Position numbers and translations under genes: made by a program. A model generated the notes under the pieces. It worked only from the letters and a program-made list of their open reading frames with translations. It was not told where the DNA came from and searched no databases. 64,000 bases of DNA from Butyricicoccus_A sp964387535 (GTDB taxonomy: Bacteria > Bacillota > Clostridia > Oscillospirales > Butyricicoccaceae), in the NCBI GenBank assembly GCA_964387535.1, contig CAYLXH010000002.1:1-64000 (forward strand), given 5' to 3'. Of this stretch, positions 40,012 to 49,385 are shown one piece after another; positions within the stretch are counted from its first letter, which is position 1; every line of letters starts with the position of its first letter.

Positions 40012-41784
40012 ATGAAGTACTTTGAAGTGATGGGTTTGCTGTCGCAGTTTCAAATTGGAGGAATTCTGGTTTCCGAAGATGAGGTGATCTTGGACGCAAA
40101 TGAGGCGGCAGACAGGATGCTGCATGGAAATGGTGCGCTGAACGGTAAATCGTTGAAAGAAATTGCGCCGGACTTTTGTGGAGACATAGATCCTGGGCAT
40201 TATTATAACATTGGATTTATGGAGTATCTGGAGAGATGTCCTGCTCCAGAGGATGTCGAGCTGCCAAACAGTACCAGGATGATTTGCTTTCGCGATGCAA
40301 CGAGCAATGTGTCTCAGCATATGCTGCAGACTATTGTGGATTTAATCCCGGAGCCGATTGTGTTGGCAGACGAGAAAAAACGAATTATTCGAATCAATCA
40401 TGCGACAACGCGCATGGAGTCACTGATGCAGTCGGACGTAGAGGGAAAGGATATCAATGTTGTGTATCCAAACCCGCACAGCGTGATGAAAGAGGGATCT
40501 GAGGATGAGTTGTCCGTACCGATTGTTTTGCGGGATCGACGTCCGGTTCTGGGAATCCGCCAATCCTATCAGACGTATCAGGGAAAAGAACTGAATATCA
40601 TGTGTGACAGTTATCCGATTATCCACGGCCGGGATCTTCTTGGTGTATTCTGCATCACGGCGGACATGACGTGGCTGGAAGCGATGAGCCAACAGCATAT
40701 TGTGCAGTTGGATAATCTGACAGATATGGACGGAACAAACAGCCAGCCAAAGCGAAATGAAAAGGATAAGCTCTCTGCGCGATATCGTTTCCAAGATATT
40801 GTGTATCAGTGCGATGCGATGAAGGTGATGATTCAGAAATGTGTGATGTGCGCCAAATCGGATTCTCCAGTCATGCTGTATGGAGAGACGGGAACGGGTA
40901 AAGAACTGGTGGCACAGAGTATTCACAATGCCAGCAGTCGGGCCAATAAACCGTTTTTGGCAATTAACTGTGCGGCCATTCCGGAAAATCTGCTGGAATC
41001 CATGTTGTTTGGTACAGAAAAAGGAGCATATACCGGTGCAGAATGTCGACCAGGTTTGTTTGAGCAGGCCAATGGAGGAACTCTCCTGCTGGACGAGCTG
41101 AATTCGATGAGTATGTCATTGCAGGCAAAGCTGCTGCGCGTGCTGCAGGATGGCGTGGTTCGCCGGTTGGGCAGCATGGAAGAAAAACAGGTAGACGTTC
41201 GCGTTCTTTCCAACGTGAATATTCCGCCATATAAAGCAATTGATGAAGGAAAAATGCGGGAAGACCTGTTTTATCGTTTGGGCGTTGTTAATATCACGAT
41301 TCCTCCGCTGCGAGAGCGGAAAAAAGACATTTCCGTACTTGCGCACACATTTATTGTTGCAATGAATAAAAAATTGAGTAAAAGCGTCAACACAGTCAGT
41401 GATGTCGTACTTACTATGTTTTATGGGTATGATTGGCCGGGAAATGTGCGTGAATTGCAGCATTGCATCGAACACGCGATGAATATTATCCCGGCAGATG
41501 AAACCGTGATTCAAACACAGTATTTGCCGGAACGGATTCTCCAACAGTCCGGATTGTCACAGATGGGAGAGATGGTGGAGAAGAAGGAAGGAAAGCTGGA
41601 GCAGTTGTTGGCGGGAATAGAGCATGAGGTTCTGATGGCAGAGCTTGTGAAAAACGAGGGAAATATCTCGAAGACAGCGCGGGCGCTGGGCATCAGCCGA
41701 CAGAATTTACAGCATCGGTTAAAACGGAGCGGTATTGATGTGAAAACATTGTTGGCCTTCGGAAAAGAAGGTTGTAAAGAATAG
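40012..41784 (+). CDS. Sigma-54-dependent enhancer-binding regulator with PAS domains
   Basis: The 590-residue activator has two PAS-like sensor segments (about 10-90 and 105-215), then an AAA+ domain. Walker A GETGTGKELVAQSIHN (about 290), GAYTGAE (the sigma-54-contacting GAFTGA loop, Tyr for Phe, about 338), TLLLDELNSM, and R-fingers in LPPLRERKKDI-like IPPLRERKKDISVLAH follow in order. A Fis-type helix-turn-helix ends it (about 548-585: NISKTARALGISRQNLQHRLKRSG). It remodels sigma-54 RNA polymerase from upstream sites. Directly downstream are seven matching 14-bp sites and an exact sigma-54 promoter for the TIM-barrel/BCCT genes, its evident target. The ligand sensed by the PAS domains is unknown. 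Confidence 0.94.
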   Translation: MKYFEVMGLLSQFQIGGILVSEDEVILDANEAADRMLHGNGALNGKSLKEIAPDFCGDIDPGHYYNIGFMEYLERCPAPEDVELPNSTRMICFRDATSNVSQHMLQTIVDLIPEPIVLADEKKRIIRINHATTRMESLMQSDVEGKDINVVYPNPHSVMKEGSEDELSVPIVLRDRRPVLGIRQSYQTYQGKELNIMCDSYPIIHGRDLLGVFCITADMTWLEAMSQQHIVQLDNLTDMDGTNSQPKRNEKDKLSARYRFQDIVYQCDAMKVMIQKCVMCAKSDSPVMLYGETGTGKELVAQSIHNASSRANKPFLAINCAAIPENLLESMLFGTEKGAYTGAECRPGLFEQANGGTLLLDELNSMSMSLQAKLLRVLQDGVVRRLGSMEEKQVDVRVLSNVNIPPYKAIDEGKMREDLFYRLGVVNITIPPLRERKKDISVLAHTFIVAMNKKLSKSVNTVSDVVLTMFYGYDWPGNVRELQHCIEHAMNIIPADETVIQTQYLPERILQQSGLSQMGEMVEKKEGKLEQLLAGIEHEVLMAELVKNEGNISKTARALGISRQNLQHRLKRSGIDVKTLLAFGKEGCKE

Positions 41785-41800
41785 ATAGAAACTGTGAAAA

Positions 41801-41842
41801 AAGATCTGAGTTTGACGTAGGGTCAGACTCAGATCTTTTTTT
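41801..41842 (+). terminator. Terminator of the enhancer-binding regulator gene
   Basis: AAGATCTGAGT.TGAC pairs with GTCA.ACTCAGATCTT (41801-41837), followed by TTTTT. Confidence 0.88.
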
Positions 41843-41872
41843 CTGGGAAAAAGGAGAAAGTGGAACCTATAT

Positions 41873-42248
41873 GCAAATATTATTGCAGGGGAAATTCGTT
41901 TGCAGGAAATTTGAGGTGGGAAATATTTGAAATAAAGAGAGAAAGTGATGAAAAAATGTAAAAAATGAGCAAATATAGGGAATAAAAAGTTTGGGCAAAT
42001 ATTTTTGCATATAGAGGGAGTGATAACGGCAAAAATATTTGCGTGAGAAGAAAAGGACTGATGGAAATGAAATCAAAATGGGCAAAAATATTTGCAGAGC
42101 AATAGAGTTTGCTTGATTTTGCACAAAAGATTAGGAAAATTTTCCGGCTGATTTTTGCTGAAACACAAAAAAATTGAGGTTATTCCCTTTTTTTATGTGT
42201 GCAATTATATTTGCATACATAGGAGAAAATAAATGCAAATAAATTTGC
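41873..42248. promoter_or_regulatory. Array of seven enhancer-type sites (14-bp GCAA-N6-TTGC)
   Basis: Seven 14-base near-palindromes occur: 41873 GCAAATATTATTGC, 41995 GCAAATATTTTTGC, 42029 and 42082 GCAAAAATATTTGC (identical), 42099 GCAATAGAGTTTGC, 42201 GCAATTATATTTGC, 42235 GCAAATAAATTTGC. They share GCAA...(T)TTGC with AT-rich middles. Start-to-start distances are 122, 34, 53, 17, 102 and 34 bases. They lie about 120-490 bases upstream of the sigma-54 promoter, the usual place for enhancer binding. The rest of the 41843-42364 interval is AT-rich and holds no gene. Confidence 0.8.
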
Positions 42249-42364
42249 TTGTAAAAAGAAGAAAAAACTGGGAACGGCAAAATGCACAAAAATATTGTGA
42301 TTTATATATGCAAATTATTTAAAACGACGATTAAAACAAAAATTTTTTTGCAAAAACAAGTAAT

Positions 42365-42380
42365 TGGCACGCCAGTTGCT
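42365..42380 (+). promoter_or_regulatory. Sigma-54 (-24/-12) promoter
   Basis: TTGGCACGCCAGTTGCT matches the sigma-54 consensus TGGCAC-N5-TTGCW exactly, with GG at 42366-42367 and GC at 42378-42379. Start near 42391, giving a leader of about 365 nt before the TIM-barrel ATG. That leader is purine-rich and shows no gene or riboswitch that I recognise. Confidence 0.88.
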
Positions 42381-42757
42381 ACTACATGGGCATAAGGCGT
42401 AAGAGACAAGATGTTATCAAACTGTGGAAAGCCTGATTGATATCTTCGTAATGTTTGAAAAAGGAACAGAAAGAAATTGCATGATTCTCTGTTTCGAATA
42501 ATACAGTTACTAAAGAAGATAACAAAAATAATATAAGAACGAAGGGTTTCTGAATGAAAGAGGTGAATCCGATGGCGTAATGATTCTCCGTTGAACAAAA
42601 GATTTCGGAGAAAAGGGTTGACTGAGGAAAGCAATCCAGAGGTATTCTGATTTAGGAAGGAGAATTGGAATACAACAAAGAATAACAACGATAATAGCCG
42701 GTTATGTAACATAGTGAGGAACAAACCGGAACCAGTATGATTTAGGAGGATATTATT

Positions 42758-43675
42758 ATGTTGATGAAATTAGACCGTCCGTTTAAGCTGGGCATGCATT
42801 CGTACACACTTCACCTGAATGGCTGTGGCCAGAACTGGGGCTTTGTTGGTGATCCGTTTGATCAGAAAATTGACATCTTCAAACTGATGGATCTGGCAGT
42901 TGAGTGGCAGCTGGATGGTCTTCATATTACCAATGTTGACCTGCAGAATCATGATCCGGAACATTTGGCAGCGATTAAGAAGGCTGCAGAAGAGCATGAG
43001 CTGTACTTGGAGTACAACTGCTCGCTGAACGAGGAGTTCGACCCGCGTATCAACGAGACTTTTAAGAGTGCAGTTCCGATTGCTCAGGCTATTGGCGCAA
43101 AGGTGATCAAGTGGAGCCTTGATATCCGTCGTCCGAACCCGCTGTACGGAAGCCAGTTCCATCCGGAAGTTATGAAGCAGCTGATCTCTGTTGTTGAACA
43201 GATTAAGGACGCGCTTCCGCTGTATGAAGAGGCCGGCATCCGTATGGCAGTGGAGAACCATACCGAGACGTTTGCCGATGAGATTATTTGGGTTGTTGAG
43301 CAGGTTGCTCATCCGCTGTGTGGCGCTTGCCTGGATAACATCAATGCATTCTCTGTTCTGGAAAGCCCGGAATACTCCGATAGAGTGCTGGCTCCGTATG
43401 CCTACTGCGTACATTTCTGCGATAACAAGATTACCCGTGATCAGGACGGCGCACACTTCAAAGGCGTAGCTCTTGGCCAGGGCGACGTAGATTGCCGCAA
43501 GACGCTGCTTCAGCTGCAGGGTGCTCCGGAATGCTTGGATTGCATCAACTTTGAGGTTGAATGGGAGATCGGAGAGGATTCGATCGAAGTTGCTCAGGAG
43601 AAGGAACTGCAGGCATGTATTGACAGCATTAAGTATCTTCGTGAGGAACTGGGTCTTGGTCTGCGCGGACGCTAA
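42758..43675 (+). CDS. Sugar-phosphate isomerase/AP-endonuclease-like TIM-barrel enzyme
   Basis: The 305-residue cytoplasmic protein belongs to the xylose isomerase-like TIM-barrel superfamily. Metal-ligand positions are readable as AVENHTE (Glu/His, about 168), CLDNINAFSV (Asp, about 192), VHFCDNKITRD (His/Asp, about 222) and NFEVEWEIGE near 268. Members isomerise or epimerise sugars and inositols, dehydrate inosose, or cleave other substrates. The substrate is not evident. AGGAGG precedes the ATG. It is the first gene behind the sigma-54 promoter and is paired with a BCCT transporter, so it may act on a betaine-like compound. That would be unusual for the fold. Confidence 0.85.
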   Translation: MLMKLDRPFKLGMHSYTLHLNGCGQNWGFVGDPFDQKIDIFKLMDLAVEWQLDGLHITNVDLQNHDPEHLAAIKKAAEEHELYLEYNCSLNEEFDPRINETFKSAVPIAQAIGAKVIKWSLDIRRPNPLYGSQFHPEVMKQLISVVEQIKDALPLYEEAGIRMAVENHTETFADEIIWVVEQVAHPLCGACLDNINAFSVLESPEYSDRVLAPYAYCVHFCDNKITRDQDGAHFKGVALGQGDVDCRKTLLQLQGAPECLDCINFEVEWEIGEDSIEVAQEKELQACIDSIKYLREELGLGLRGR

Positions 43676-43762
43676 GAGGTTTCACTCACCCTGGAACTTC
43701 CAGATAAAGAGACAGTTGATTTCTTAGTCCACGGAAACATGCAGTAAGTAATTGACCAACCG

Positions 43763-43808
43763 GCAGCTGGAGCATTTGTATGATTTGCTCATGCGGTGCT
43801 TCAGCTGC
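43763..43808 (+). promoter_or_regulatory. Intercistronic 12-bp stem-loop
   Basis: GCAGCTGGAGCA (43763-43774) pairs with TGCTTCAGCTGC (43797-43808) with one G-U pair and a 22-base loop; no T-run follows. It lies between the TIM-barrel and BCCT genes, as the 18-bp hairpin does in the first module. Confidence 0.6.
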
Positions 43809-43891
43809 ATTATTTGATGATGGGATTGCGGATGTACTGTGTTGAATGCAGTGCATCAGGGGCTTATGATACAGAGAAAGTAGGGTGAATT

Positions 43892-45490
43892 ATGAAAAGT
43901 AAATTTCAGATAGATAAGATAATCTTTTGGCCAGGTGTTATTCTCTTGTTGGCGATGATCGCGTATGGCTACTTGTTTAACGCCTCCTTTGTCAATGTAA
44001 TGACATATTTGTATAATGTTGTAACAGAGACAACCGGCTGGTTTATGTTGGTTATTACTGGCCTTATCGTTGTATTGTGCTTTGTTATTTGTGCGACTCC
44101 AGTTGGCAGCAAAAAGGTTGGAGGACCGGATGCAGAAATCAAGCATGGTATGTTCTCGTGGATTGCGATGGTAACCTGTGCCGGTACAGCAACCGCTGTC
44201 GTGTTCTACGCTGTTGGTGAACCGATTGGTTATTTCCATAATCCACCCGCATGGTGGGGCATGGAGCCGGAAACGGCGGAAACGGCAGTACGAGCTGTTT
44301 CACAGGCGGCGTTCCACTGGAGCTTTATTTACTACGGATTGTATGCCTTCTGGGGATTTATTTGCGGCTACATGGTCATGAACCATCATCTCCCGGCTCG
44401 CCCGTCGTCCGCATTGTACCCGATTTTGAAGGATAAGTGTTTTGGACCGATTGGTAAGCTGTTTGACGTTCTCGCTTTGCTCGGACTGGTCGGAGGCATG
44501 GTTACCTCTCTGGGTCTTGGCGTACAGCAGTTTGCCTCTGGCTTGGATTATGTTTTCGGCATTAAGCCGTCGAACTTGGTGTACATTGTGACACTGGTTC
44601 TGGTATGTTTGAGCTTTACTTTTTCTTCGACACGAGGTGTCAAAAAGGGCATGGCAATTATCAGTGATGCGAATGCCTGGATTTATTTGATTGTTATTGC
44701 CTTCCTGTTCATTGTCGGCCCGACTGTTTTTGAATTGAATTTGTTGACGCAGGTTACCGGTGAATTGTTTACTCGGTTTATTCCGAATATCACCATAGCG
44801 GATCCGTTCAATGTCGGTGGCGGATGGGTTGAAAATAATACCGTATTCTATGTTGCCTGGGTTATGGCGTATGGCCCGCTGATGGGTGTATTCCAGGGCA
44901 AGGTAGCTGTTGGTTATACATGGAGACGCTTTTTGCTCGTCAATGTTCTTGCACCGGCAATTTTCAATATCGTTTGGTTTGTGGCCTTCGGCGGCAACGC
45001 AATCTATATTGATGCGTTCAAGAACGGTACAATTGGTGCAGAAGTTGCAGCGAACGGTGTTCCGATTGCGAACTTTGCATTGCTAAAGAACCTGCCATTG
45101 AGTGCAATTATGATTCCGCTTGTTGTTGCAGCCTTGTTCTTTGGATTTGTCACGTTGGCAGACGCTATGACAGGTACTTTGGCCAAGATGTCGATTGTTT
45201 CCAACGAAGCAGAAGCAGAGCAGGAAGCTCCGATGCTGATGAAAGTGGTTTGGGGCGCGATCATTGGTTTGGATACATTCCTGTGTCTGTTCTGTCTGGG
45301 TACTGGCGGAACCAGCGCACTGCAGTTTATGTCGGTAATTTTCGGACTACCGATCTTCATTGCAACACTTGCCGTGATTTGCGGACTCGGAAAGATGTGC
45401 AATGGCAAGCTCGATGAAGAGATTGCAGCGCTTACTCCAGAACAACATGCAGCGCTGACATCGGGCAAGACCTTCTCCTCAATCGCATAA
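43892..45490 (+). CDS. BCCT-family transporter 2
   Basis: This 532-residue membrane protein has about 12 helices and BCCT landmarks: VVFYAVGEPIGYFHNPP (TM3 region), FHWSFIYYGLYAFWGF, TSLGLGVQQFASGLDYVF and GPTVFELNLL. It differs clearly from the first BCCT carrier (GEP for AEP in TM3, YYGLY for QYALY), so the substrates may differ. It probably imports a quaternary ammonium or related zwitterion for the TIM-barrel enzyme 216 bases upstream, both under sigma-54 control. The start follows GTAGGGTG. A terminator follows about 55 bases after the stop. Confidence 0.92.
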   Translation: MKSKFQIDKIIFWPGVILLLAMIAYGYLFNASFVNVMTYLYNVVTETTGWFMLVITGLIVVLCFVICATPVGSKKVGGPDAEIKHGMFSWIAMVTCAGTATAVVFYAVGEPIGYFHNPPAWWGMEPETAETAVRAVSQAAFHWSFIYYGLYAFWGFICGYMVMNHHLPARPSSALYPILKDKCFGPIGKLFDVLALLGLVGGMVTSLGLGVQQFASGLDYVFGIKPSNLVYIVTLVLVCLSFTFSSTRGVKKGMAIISDANAWIYLIVIAFLFIVGPTVFELNLLTQVTGELFTRFIPNITIADPFNVGGGWVENNTVFYVAWVMAYGPLMGVFQGKVAVGYTWRRFLLVNVLAPAIFNIVWFVAFGGNAIYIDAFKNGTIGAEVAANGVPIANFALLKNLPLSAIMIPLVVAALFFGFVTLADAMTGTLAKMSIVSNEAEAEQEAPMLMKVVWGAIIGLDTFLCLFCLGTGGTSALQFMSVIFGLPIFIATLAVICGLGKMCNGKLDEEIAALTPEQHAALTSGKTFSSIA

Positions 45491-45545
45491 GATTTGACAA
45501 CTATTACGGTTTACAATACGAAGGGATCATTATCGACTTCCACAG

Positions 45546-45580
45546 ATAACAGGGTGCCATGCTCTCAGGCACCCTGTTAT
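45546..45580 (+). terminator. Terminator of the sigma-54 operon
   Basis: ATAACAGGGTGCC pairs with GGCACCCTGTTAT (45546-45580), followed by a weak T-run. Confidence 0.75.
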
Positions 45581-45626
45581 TGTTGTCAGAATAAGCTGTG
45601 TTGCGGACAAATCGGCGCTTGATACC

Positions 45627-45655
45627 TTGGCGGTGTTCGGATTTTATGATATAAT
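45627..45655 (+). promoter_or_regulatory. Promoter of the polysaccharide operon
   Basis: TTGGCG (45627-45632) and TATAAT (45650-45655), spacer 17. The leader of about 250 nt before the first gene has no recognisable riboswitch and no good small frame; transcription attenuation cannot be excluded. Confidence 0.6.
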
Positions 45656-45915
45656 ATATCATTAGAACACTATATGAAATGATAAAATATCGAAAGGGAA
45701 ACCCATTCTATCTCAGGTGCTGCGCCAAAGAGCGGAACGATAACGACCATTTTGCTGTTTTTGCAGGCATCGGATGCTGTGAGGACAGTTTTGTTATTTT
45801 ATAGATAGATGCGGACAGGTTTGCTAGATGGGTTGCGAATCACAGCAGGGAACAATGAGAGGAAAAAACGACAGATTACATAACAGATAGGCTGTCAGAG
45901 AGGAAGAAAAAGACC

Positions 45916-47190
45916 GTGAGCGTGGAATTGGAAGCGTTTGAAAAGAAGGTTTGGCTGGCGACTCCGACAATGCACGGAGAGGAAATGCACTATATGCAGG
46001 AAGCCTATGATACAAATTGGATGTCTACCGTGGGAGAAAATATTAACGAGATTGAGCGTATTACATGCCGGAAGCTTGGCTGCCAGCATGCAGTGGCCGT
46101 CTCGTCAGGAACTGCGGCACTTCATTTGGCGATAAAACTGGCGGGAGAAGATGTTTATGGAATGCCGGATGCGGGACACCGTGTATTGGAAGGGAAGCGA
46201 GTTTTCTGTTCTGATATGACGTTTGCAGCCACGGTAAACCCGATTGTCTATGAGGGCGGGATTCCGATTTTGATTGATACCGAGCGTGATACATGGAATA
46301 TGGACCCGGTTGCGCTGGAAAAAGCATTTGAAATATATCCTGATGTGAAAATTGTAGTTTTTGTCCATCTGTATGGCACTCCCGGCAAGATGGAAGAGAT
46401 CCTGTCTGTGTGTCAAAAACATGGAGCGATTCTGGTGGAGGATGCGGCAGAGTCGATGGGCGCTACATACAAGGGGAAACAGACCGGCACATTTGGCAAG
46501 TATAGTTGCCTCAGTTTTAATGGCAACAAAATCATCACGGGTTCTGCTGGCGGCATGCTGCTGACAGACAGCAATGATGCGTGTGAAAAAGCGAAAAAGT
46601 GGTCGACACAGGCCCGCGAAGCCGCATTGTGGTATCAGCATGAGGAGCTGGGTTACAACTATCGTATGAGCAACGTGGTGGCAGGTGTTGTTCGGGGACA
46701 GTATCCGCATTTGGAGGAACACATTGCCCAAAAAAAAGCGATTTTTGAGCGATACCGCGAGGGATTCCGCGATCTGCCTGTTACGATGAATCCATTCGAC
46801 ACAGAGAACACACGACCGAATTACTGGCTCTCCTGTATCCTGATAGATCGCGATGCTATGTGCAGACAGGTCAGAGGTGAGACGGATGCGTTGTATGTCA
46901 GCGAACAGGGAAAAAGCTGTCCGACAGAAATACTGGAAAAGCTGGCGGCATACAATGCAGAAGGTCGTCCGATCTGGAAGCCAATGCACATGCAGCCGTT
47001 TTACCGTATGAATGGATTTATTACCCGAAACGGCAACGGCAGGGCAGGAACCAATGCATATTTTGCCGGTACCACAGTGGATGTTGGGGCGGATCTTTAT
47101 GCAAGAGGGTTGTGTTTGCCAAGTGATAATAAGATGACACCGGAGCAGCAGGATACCGTTATTGAAATCGTCAAGAGTTGTTTTTTGTAA
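45916..47190 (+). CDS. DegT/DnrJ/EryC1-type nucleotide-sugar aminotransferase
   Basis: The 424-residue PLP enzyme converts a keto nucleotide-sugar to an amino-sugar. Motifs: VSSGTAALHLAI (about 60), VHLYGTPGKM, LVEDAAESMGATYKG, and FNGNKIITGSAGGM with PLP-binding Lys205. With the sugar transferase and PglD-like acyltransferase next door, it resembles PglE, which makes the 4-amino group of bacillosamine-type sugars. No 4,6-dehydratase gene (PglF) is in this operon. It starts at GTG 45916 after GAGAGGAAG. First gene of the surface-glycan operon. Confidence 0.9.
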   Translation: MSVELEAFEKKVWLATPTMHGEEMHYMQEAYDTNWMSTVGENINEIERITCRKLGCQHAVAVSSGTAALHLAIKLAGEDVYGMPDAGHRVLEGKRVFCSDMTFAATVNPIVYEGGIPILIDTERDTWNMDPVALEKAFEIYPDVKIVVFVHLYGTPGKMEEILSVCQKHGAILVEDAAESMGATYKGKQTGTFGKYSCLSFNGNKIITGSAGGMLLTDSNDACEKAKKWSTQAREAALWYQHEELGYNYRMSNVVAGVVRGQYPHLEEHIAQKKAIFERYREGFRDLPVTMNPFDTENTRPNYWLSCILIDRDAMCRQVRGETDALYVSEQGKSCPTEILEKLAAYNAEGRPIWKPMHMQPFYRMNGFITRNGNGRAGTNAYFAGTTVDVGADLYARGLCLPSDNKMTPEQQDTVIEIVKSCFL

Positions 47191-47208
47191 ATGATGGGAG
47201 AGTTTCGG

Positions 47209-47859
47209 ATGGAGAACAGACATACGCCATATGGACCATATGAACGATTTTTGAAGCGTCCGTTGGATTTGTTGTGTGGGTTGGCGGCGATTGTTGTGTT
47301 CTGGTGGCTGTATGTGATTATTGCGATTCTTGTGCGTGTAAAGCTGGGAAGTCCGGTGCTGTTCACGCAGGAGCGTCCGGGCAAGGATGAAAAAATATTC
47401 CAATTGTATAAATTTCGCACCATGACAGACGCAAGGGATGAAAACGGGGAACTGTTACCGGATGATGTCCGGCTGACAAAGTTTGGGCGCTTTCTTCGCT
47501 CCACATCACTGGATGAACTGCCGGAGGCATGGAATATCGTAAAAGGTGATATGAGTGTAATTGGGCCGAGACCGTTGTTGGTGAAGTATCTGCCGCTTTA
47601 TGATGAGCAACAGCATCATCGACACGATGTGCGTCCAGGGCTATCTGGGTTAGCGCAAGTTCATGGAAGAAATACGGCAACTTGGGAGCAACGATTTGAA
47701 TATGACCTTCAATATGTGAATCACATCACATTTGTTGGAGATGTAACAATTATTTTGGATACGGTCAGGAAAGCATGGATTAGGCGAGAAGGTATTTCAT
47801 CGAGAACGTCGGAGACAATGGAAGCGTTTATGGGTATGGCAGAGGAAACGAAACAGTGA
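47209..47859 (+). CDS. Initiating undecaprenyl-phosphate sugar-1-phosphate transferase (PglC-like)
   Basis: The 216-residue monotopic enzyme puts the first sugar phosphate on undecaprenyl phosphate at the membrane, starting the lipid-linked glycan. It has one hydrophobic N-terminal segment (about 23-46) and the family core: GSPVLFTQERPGKDEKIFQLYKFRTM (in parts), the catalytic region around DELPEAWNIVKGDMSVIGPRP, and DVRPGLSGLAQV. The small size fits PglC-type enzymes. ATG 47209 follows GGGAG at good spacing, better than ATG 47191. Its stop overlaps the next gene's start. Confidence 0.93.
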   Translation: MENRHTPYGPYERFLKRPLDLLCGLAAIVVFWWLYVIIAILVRVKLGSPVLFTQERPGKDEKIFQLYKFRTMTDARDENGELLPDDVRLTKFGRFLRSTSLDELPEAWNIVKGDMSVIGPRPLLVKYLPLYDEQQHHRHDVRPGLSGLAQVHGRNTATWEQRFEYDLQYVNHITFVGDVTIILDTVRKAWIRREGISSRTSETMEAFMGMAEETKQ

Positions 47860-48734
47860 AGCACGCGATTTTGATTTTGGCGCACAATAATGCTGAGGTA
47901 ATAAAATGTGCGGCAAGAATTTTGGATGACAGTAGATTTACGTTTTATCTGCATTTTGATAAAAAAGCCAAGAAAACGATGCAAGGGATTACATTGCCTC
48001 TGAAATATGCGAGGTGTGTAGAAATCCCGTCTATTCCTGTCAACTGGGCGGGGTATTCTATGGTTCAGGCGGAAATAAATTTAATCGAAGCCGCTGTGGA
48101 AGATGGCGCAGATTATATCCATTTGTTTCAAGGAGCAGATCTGCCACTCAAAACACCCCATCAGATTGACCGGTTTTTTGAGAACAATGAAGGAAAGAAT
48201 TATATCTGTTTCCAGCCGGAACGATATGAATTTGCAAAGTATAAGGCACTTTGCAGACATTTTTTCGTAGATTTCCCGAGTTACAGAAATAATATGGTGT
48301 TAAAAGTACTGAATCATTCGATTGCGAAACTTCAGCAACCGTTTGTGAAAAAGAGAGTGACCGTATATCATAGTTCCGCTCTTTTTTCTATTACGCATGA
48401 TTTTGCCACATATTTGATGGAACGTAAGGAAGAAATTCGAAAGCGATACCGGTTTGCATTAGCACCGGATGAATTGTTTGTCTGTAACCTGTTTATGGAA
48501 TCTCCATTCTGCAATACACTGGGCGATGAAATCGGTGCCAGACTGATTGACTGGGAACGAAGGGAAGGAAATTCACCAAGAACCTTTCGGATGGAAGATA
48601 TACAGATGCTCGATGATGCGATTTCCAATGATAGTGTACTGTTTGCCAGAAAGTTCAGTTGGGACAGAGATTGCGAAATTGTCAAAAAAGTGGAGGAACG
48701 AGTCATACAGATCAGGGAAAGCGAAGAGAAATGA
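47856..48734 (+). CDS. GT14-type (core-2/I-branching) glycosyltransferase
   Basis: The 292-residue protein has the pattern of bacterial core-2/I-branching beta-1,6-N-acetylglucosaminyltransferase-like enzymes: MKHAILILAHNNAEVI, LHFDKKAKK, INLIEAAVEDGADYIHLFQGADLPLKT, and a late APDELFVCNLFMES. These use UDP-sugars and act on a growing glycan in the cytoplasm or at its membrane face. The GTG start overlaps the stop of the sugar transferase gene, and its own stop overlaps the next gene (ATGA). The donor sugar is unknown. Confidence 0.82.
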   Translation: MKHAILILAHNNAEVIKCAARILDDSRFTFYLHFDKKAKKTMQGITLPLKYARCVEIPSIPVNWAGYSMVQAEINLIEAAVEDGADYIHLFQGADLPLKTPHQIDRFFENNEGKNYICFQPERYEFAKYKALCRHFFVDFPSYRNNMVLKVLNHSIAKLQQPFVKKRVTVYHSSALFSITHDFATYLMERKEEIRKRYRFALAPDELFVCNLFMESPFCNTLGDEIGARLIDWERREGNSPRTFRMEDIQMLDDAISNDSVLFARKFSWDRDCEIVKKVEERVIQIRESEEK

Positions 48735-49369
48735 AAGATTTAGTTATTGTTGGCGCAGGCGATTTTGCGCGGGAAGCTATTTGGGTTGCTGAACGTATGA
48801 ACCAGCAGTACCCACAGTGGAATATTCTCGGATATGTTGATGATGACGAACAGAAAACAGGAAGGACTATTGATGAGTATCCGGTGTTGGGGACAACGGA
48901 ATGGCTTGTAACGTGCAAGAGGGAAATCCATGTGACCTGTGCAATTGGAAATGGGAAAATACGCAGAGCGATCTGGGAGAAACTACATACAGGTAACCAT
49001 ATTATACCAGCGACTCTGATTGACCCATCGGTTGTTGTAGGAAAAAATGTAATTGTTGAAGAAGGATGTATTGTTTGTGCTGGAACCGTTTTAGCAATTG
49101 CGTCCAAATTGTATTTTAACTCCATCATAAATCTTAACTGCACGATTGGACATGATGCTGTTTTGGAGGAGTACTGCACAGTACATCCGGGCACTAATAT
49201 ATCGGGTAAGGTCGTTGTTGGCGCGTGCACAGATATTGGGACGGGGAGCAAGATTATTCAAGGAATACAGATTGCGTCTGGTTCGATTTTAGGTGCTGGA
49301 ACCGTCGTTACGAAAAATCTTGAAGTACAGGGAACCTATGTTGGAGTCCCGGCGAGAAGGATTAAATGA
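48731..49369 (+). CDS. PglD-like sugar O/N-acyltransferase (hexapeptide repeat)
   Basis: The 212-residue protein has an N-terminal Rossmann-like PglD_N domain (LVIVGAGDFAREAIWVAERM, then GYVDDDEQKTG) and a left-handed beta-helix of hexapeptide repeats (about 95-205: VVVGKNVIVEEGCIVCAGTV, INLNCTIGHDAVLEEYCTVHPG). NLNCTIGHD matches the catalytic His position of PglD, which acetylates the 4-amino group made by PglE. With the aminotransferase and PglC-like gene it forms a bacillosamine-type trio. The ATG overlaps the previous stop. Confidence 0.9.
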   Translation: MKDLVIVGAGDFAREAIWVAERMNQQYPQWNILGYVDDDEQKTGRTIDEYPVLGTTEWLVTCKREIHVTCAIGNGKIRRAIWEKLHTGNHIIPATLIDPSVVVGKNVIVEEGCIVCAGTVLAIASKLYFNSIINLNCTIGHDAVLEEYCTVHPGTNISGKVVVGACTDIGTGSKIIQGIQIASGSILGAGTVVTKNLEVQGTYVGVPARRIK

Positions 49370-49385
49370 TATCTGGAGAATACAA

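Noticed and set aside
41873..42248. Repeats as a CRISPR array
   Set aside because: The repeats are 14 bp near-palindromes with irregular spacing and no cas genes; enhancer sites explain them.
46105..47403. 432-codon minus-strand open frame
   Set aside because: Antisense to the aminotransferase and sugar transferase genes; a by-product of their codon use.
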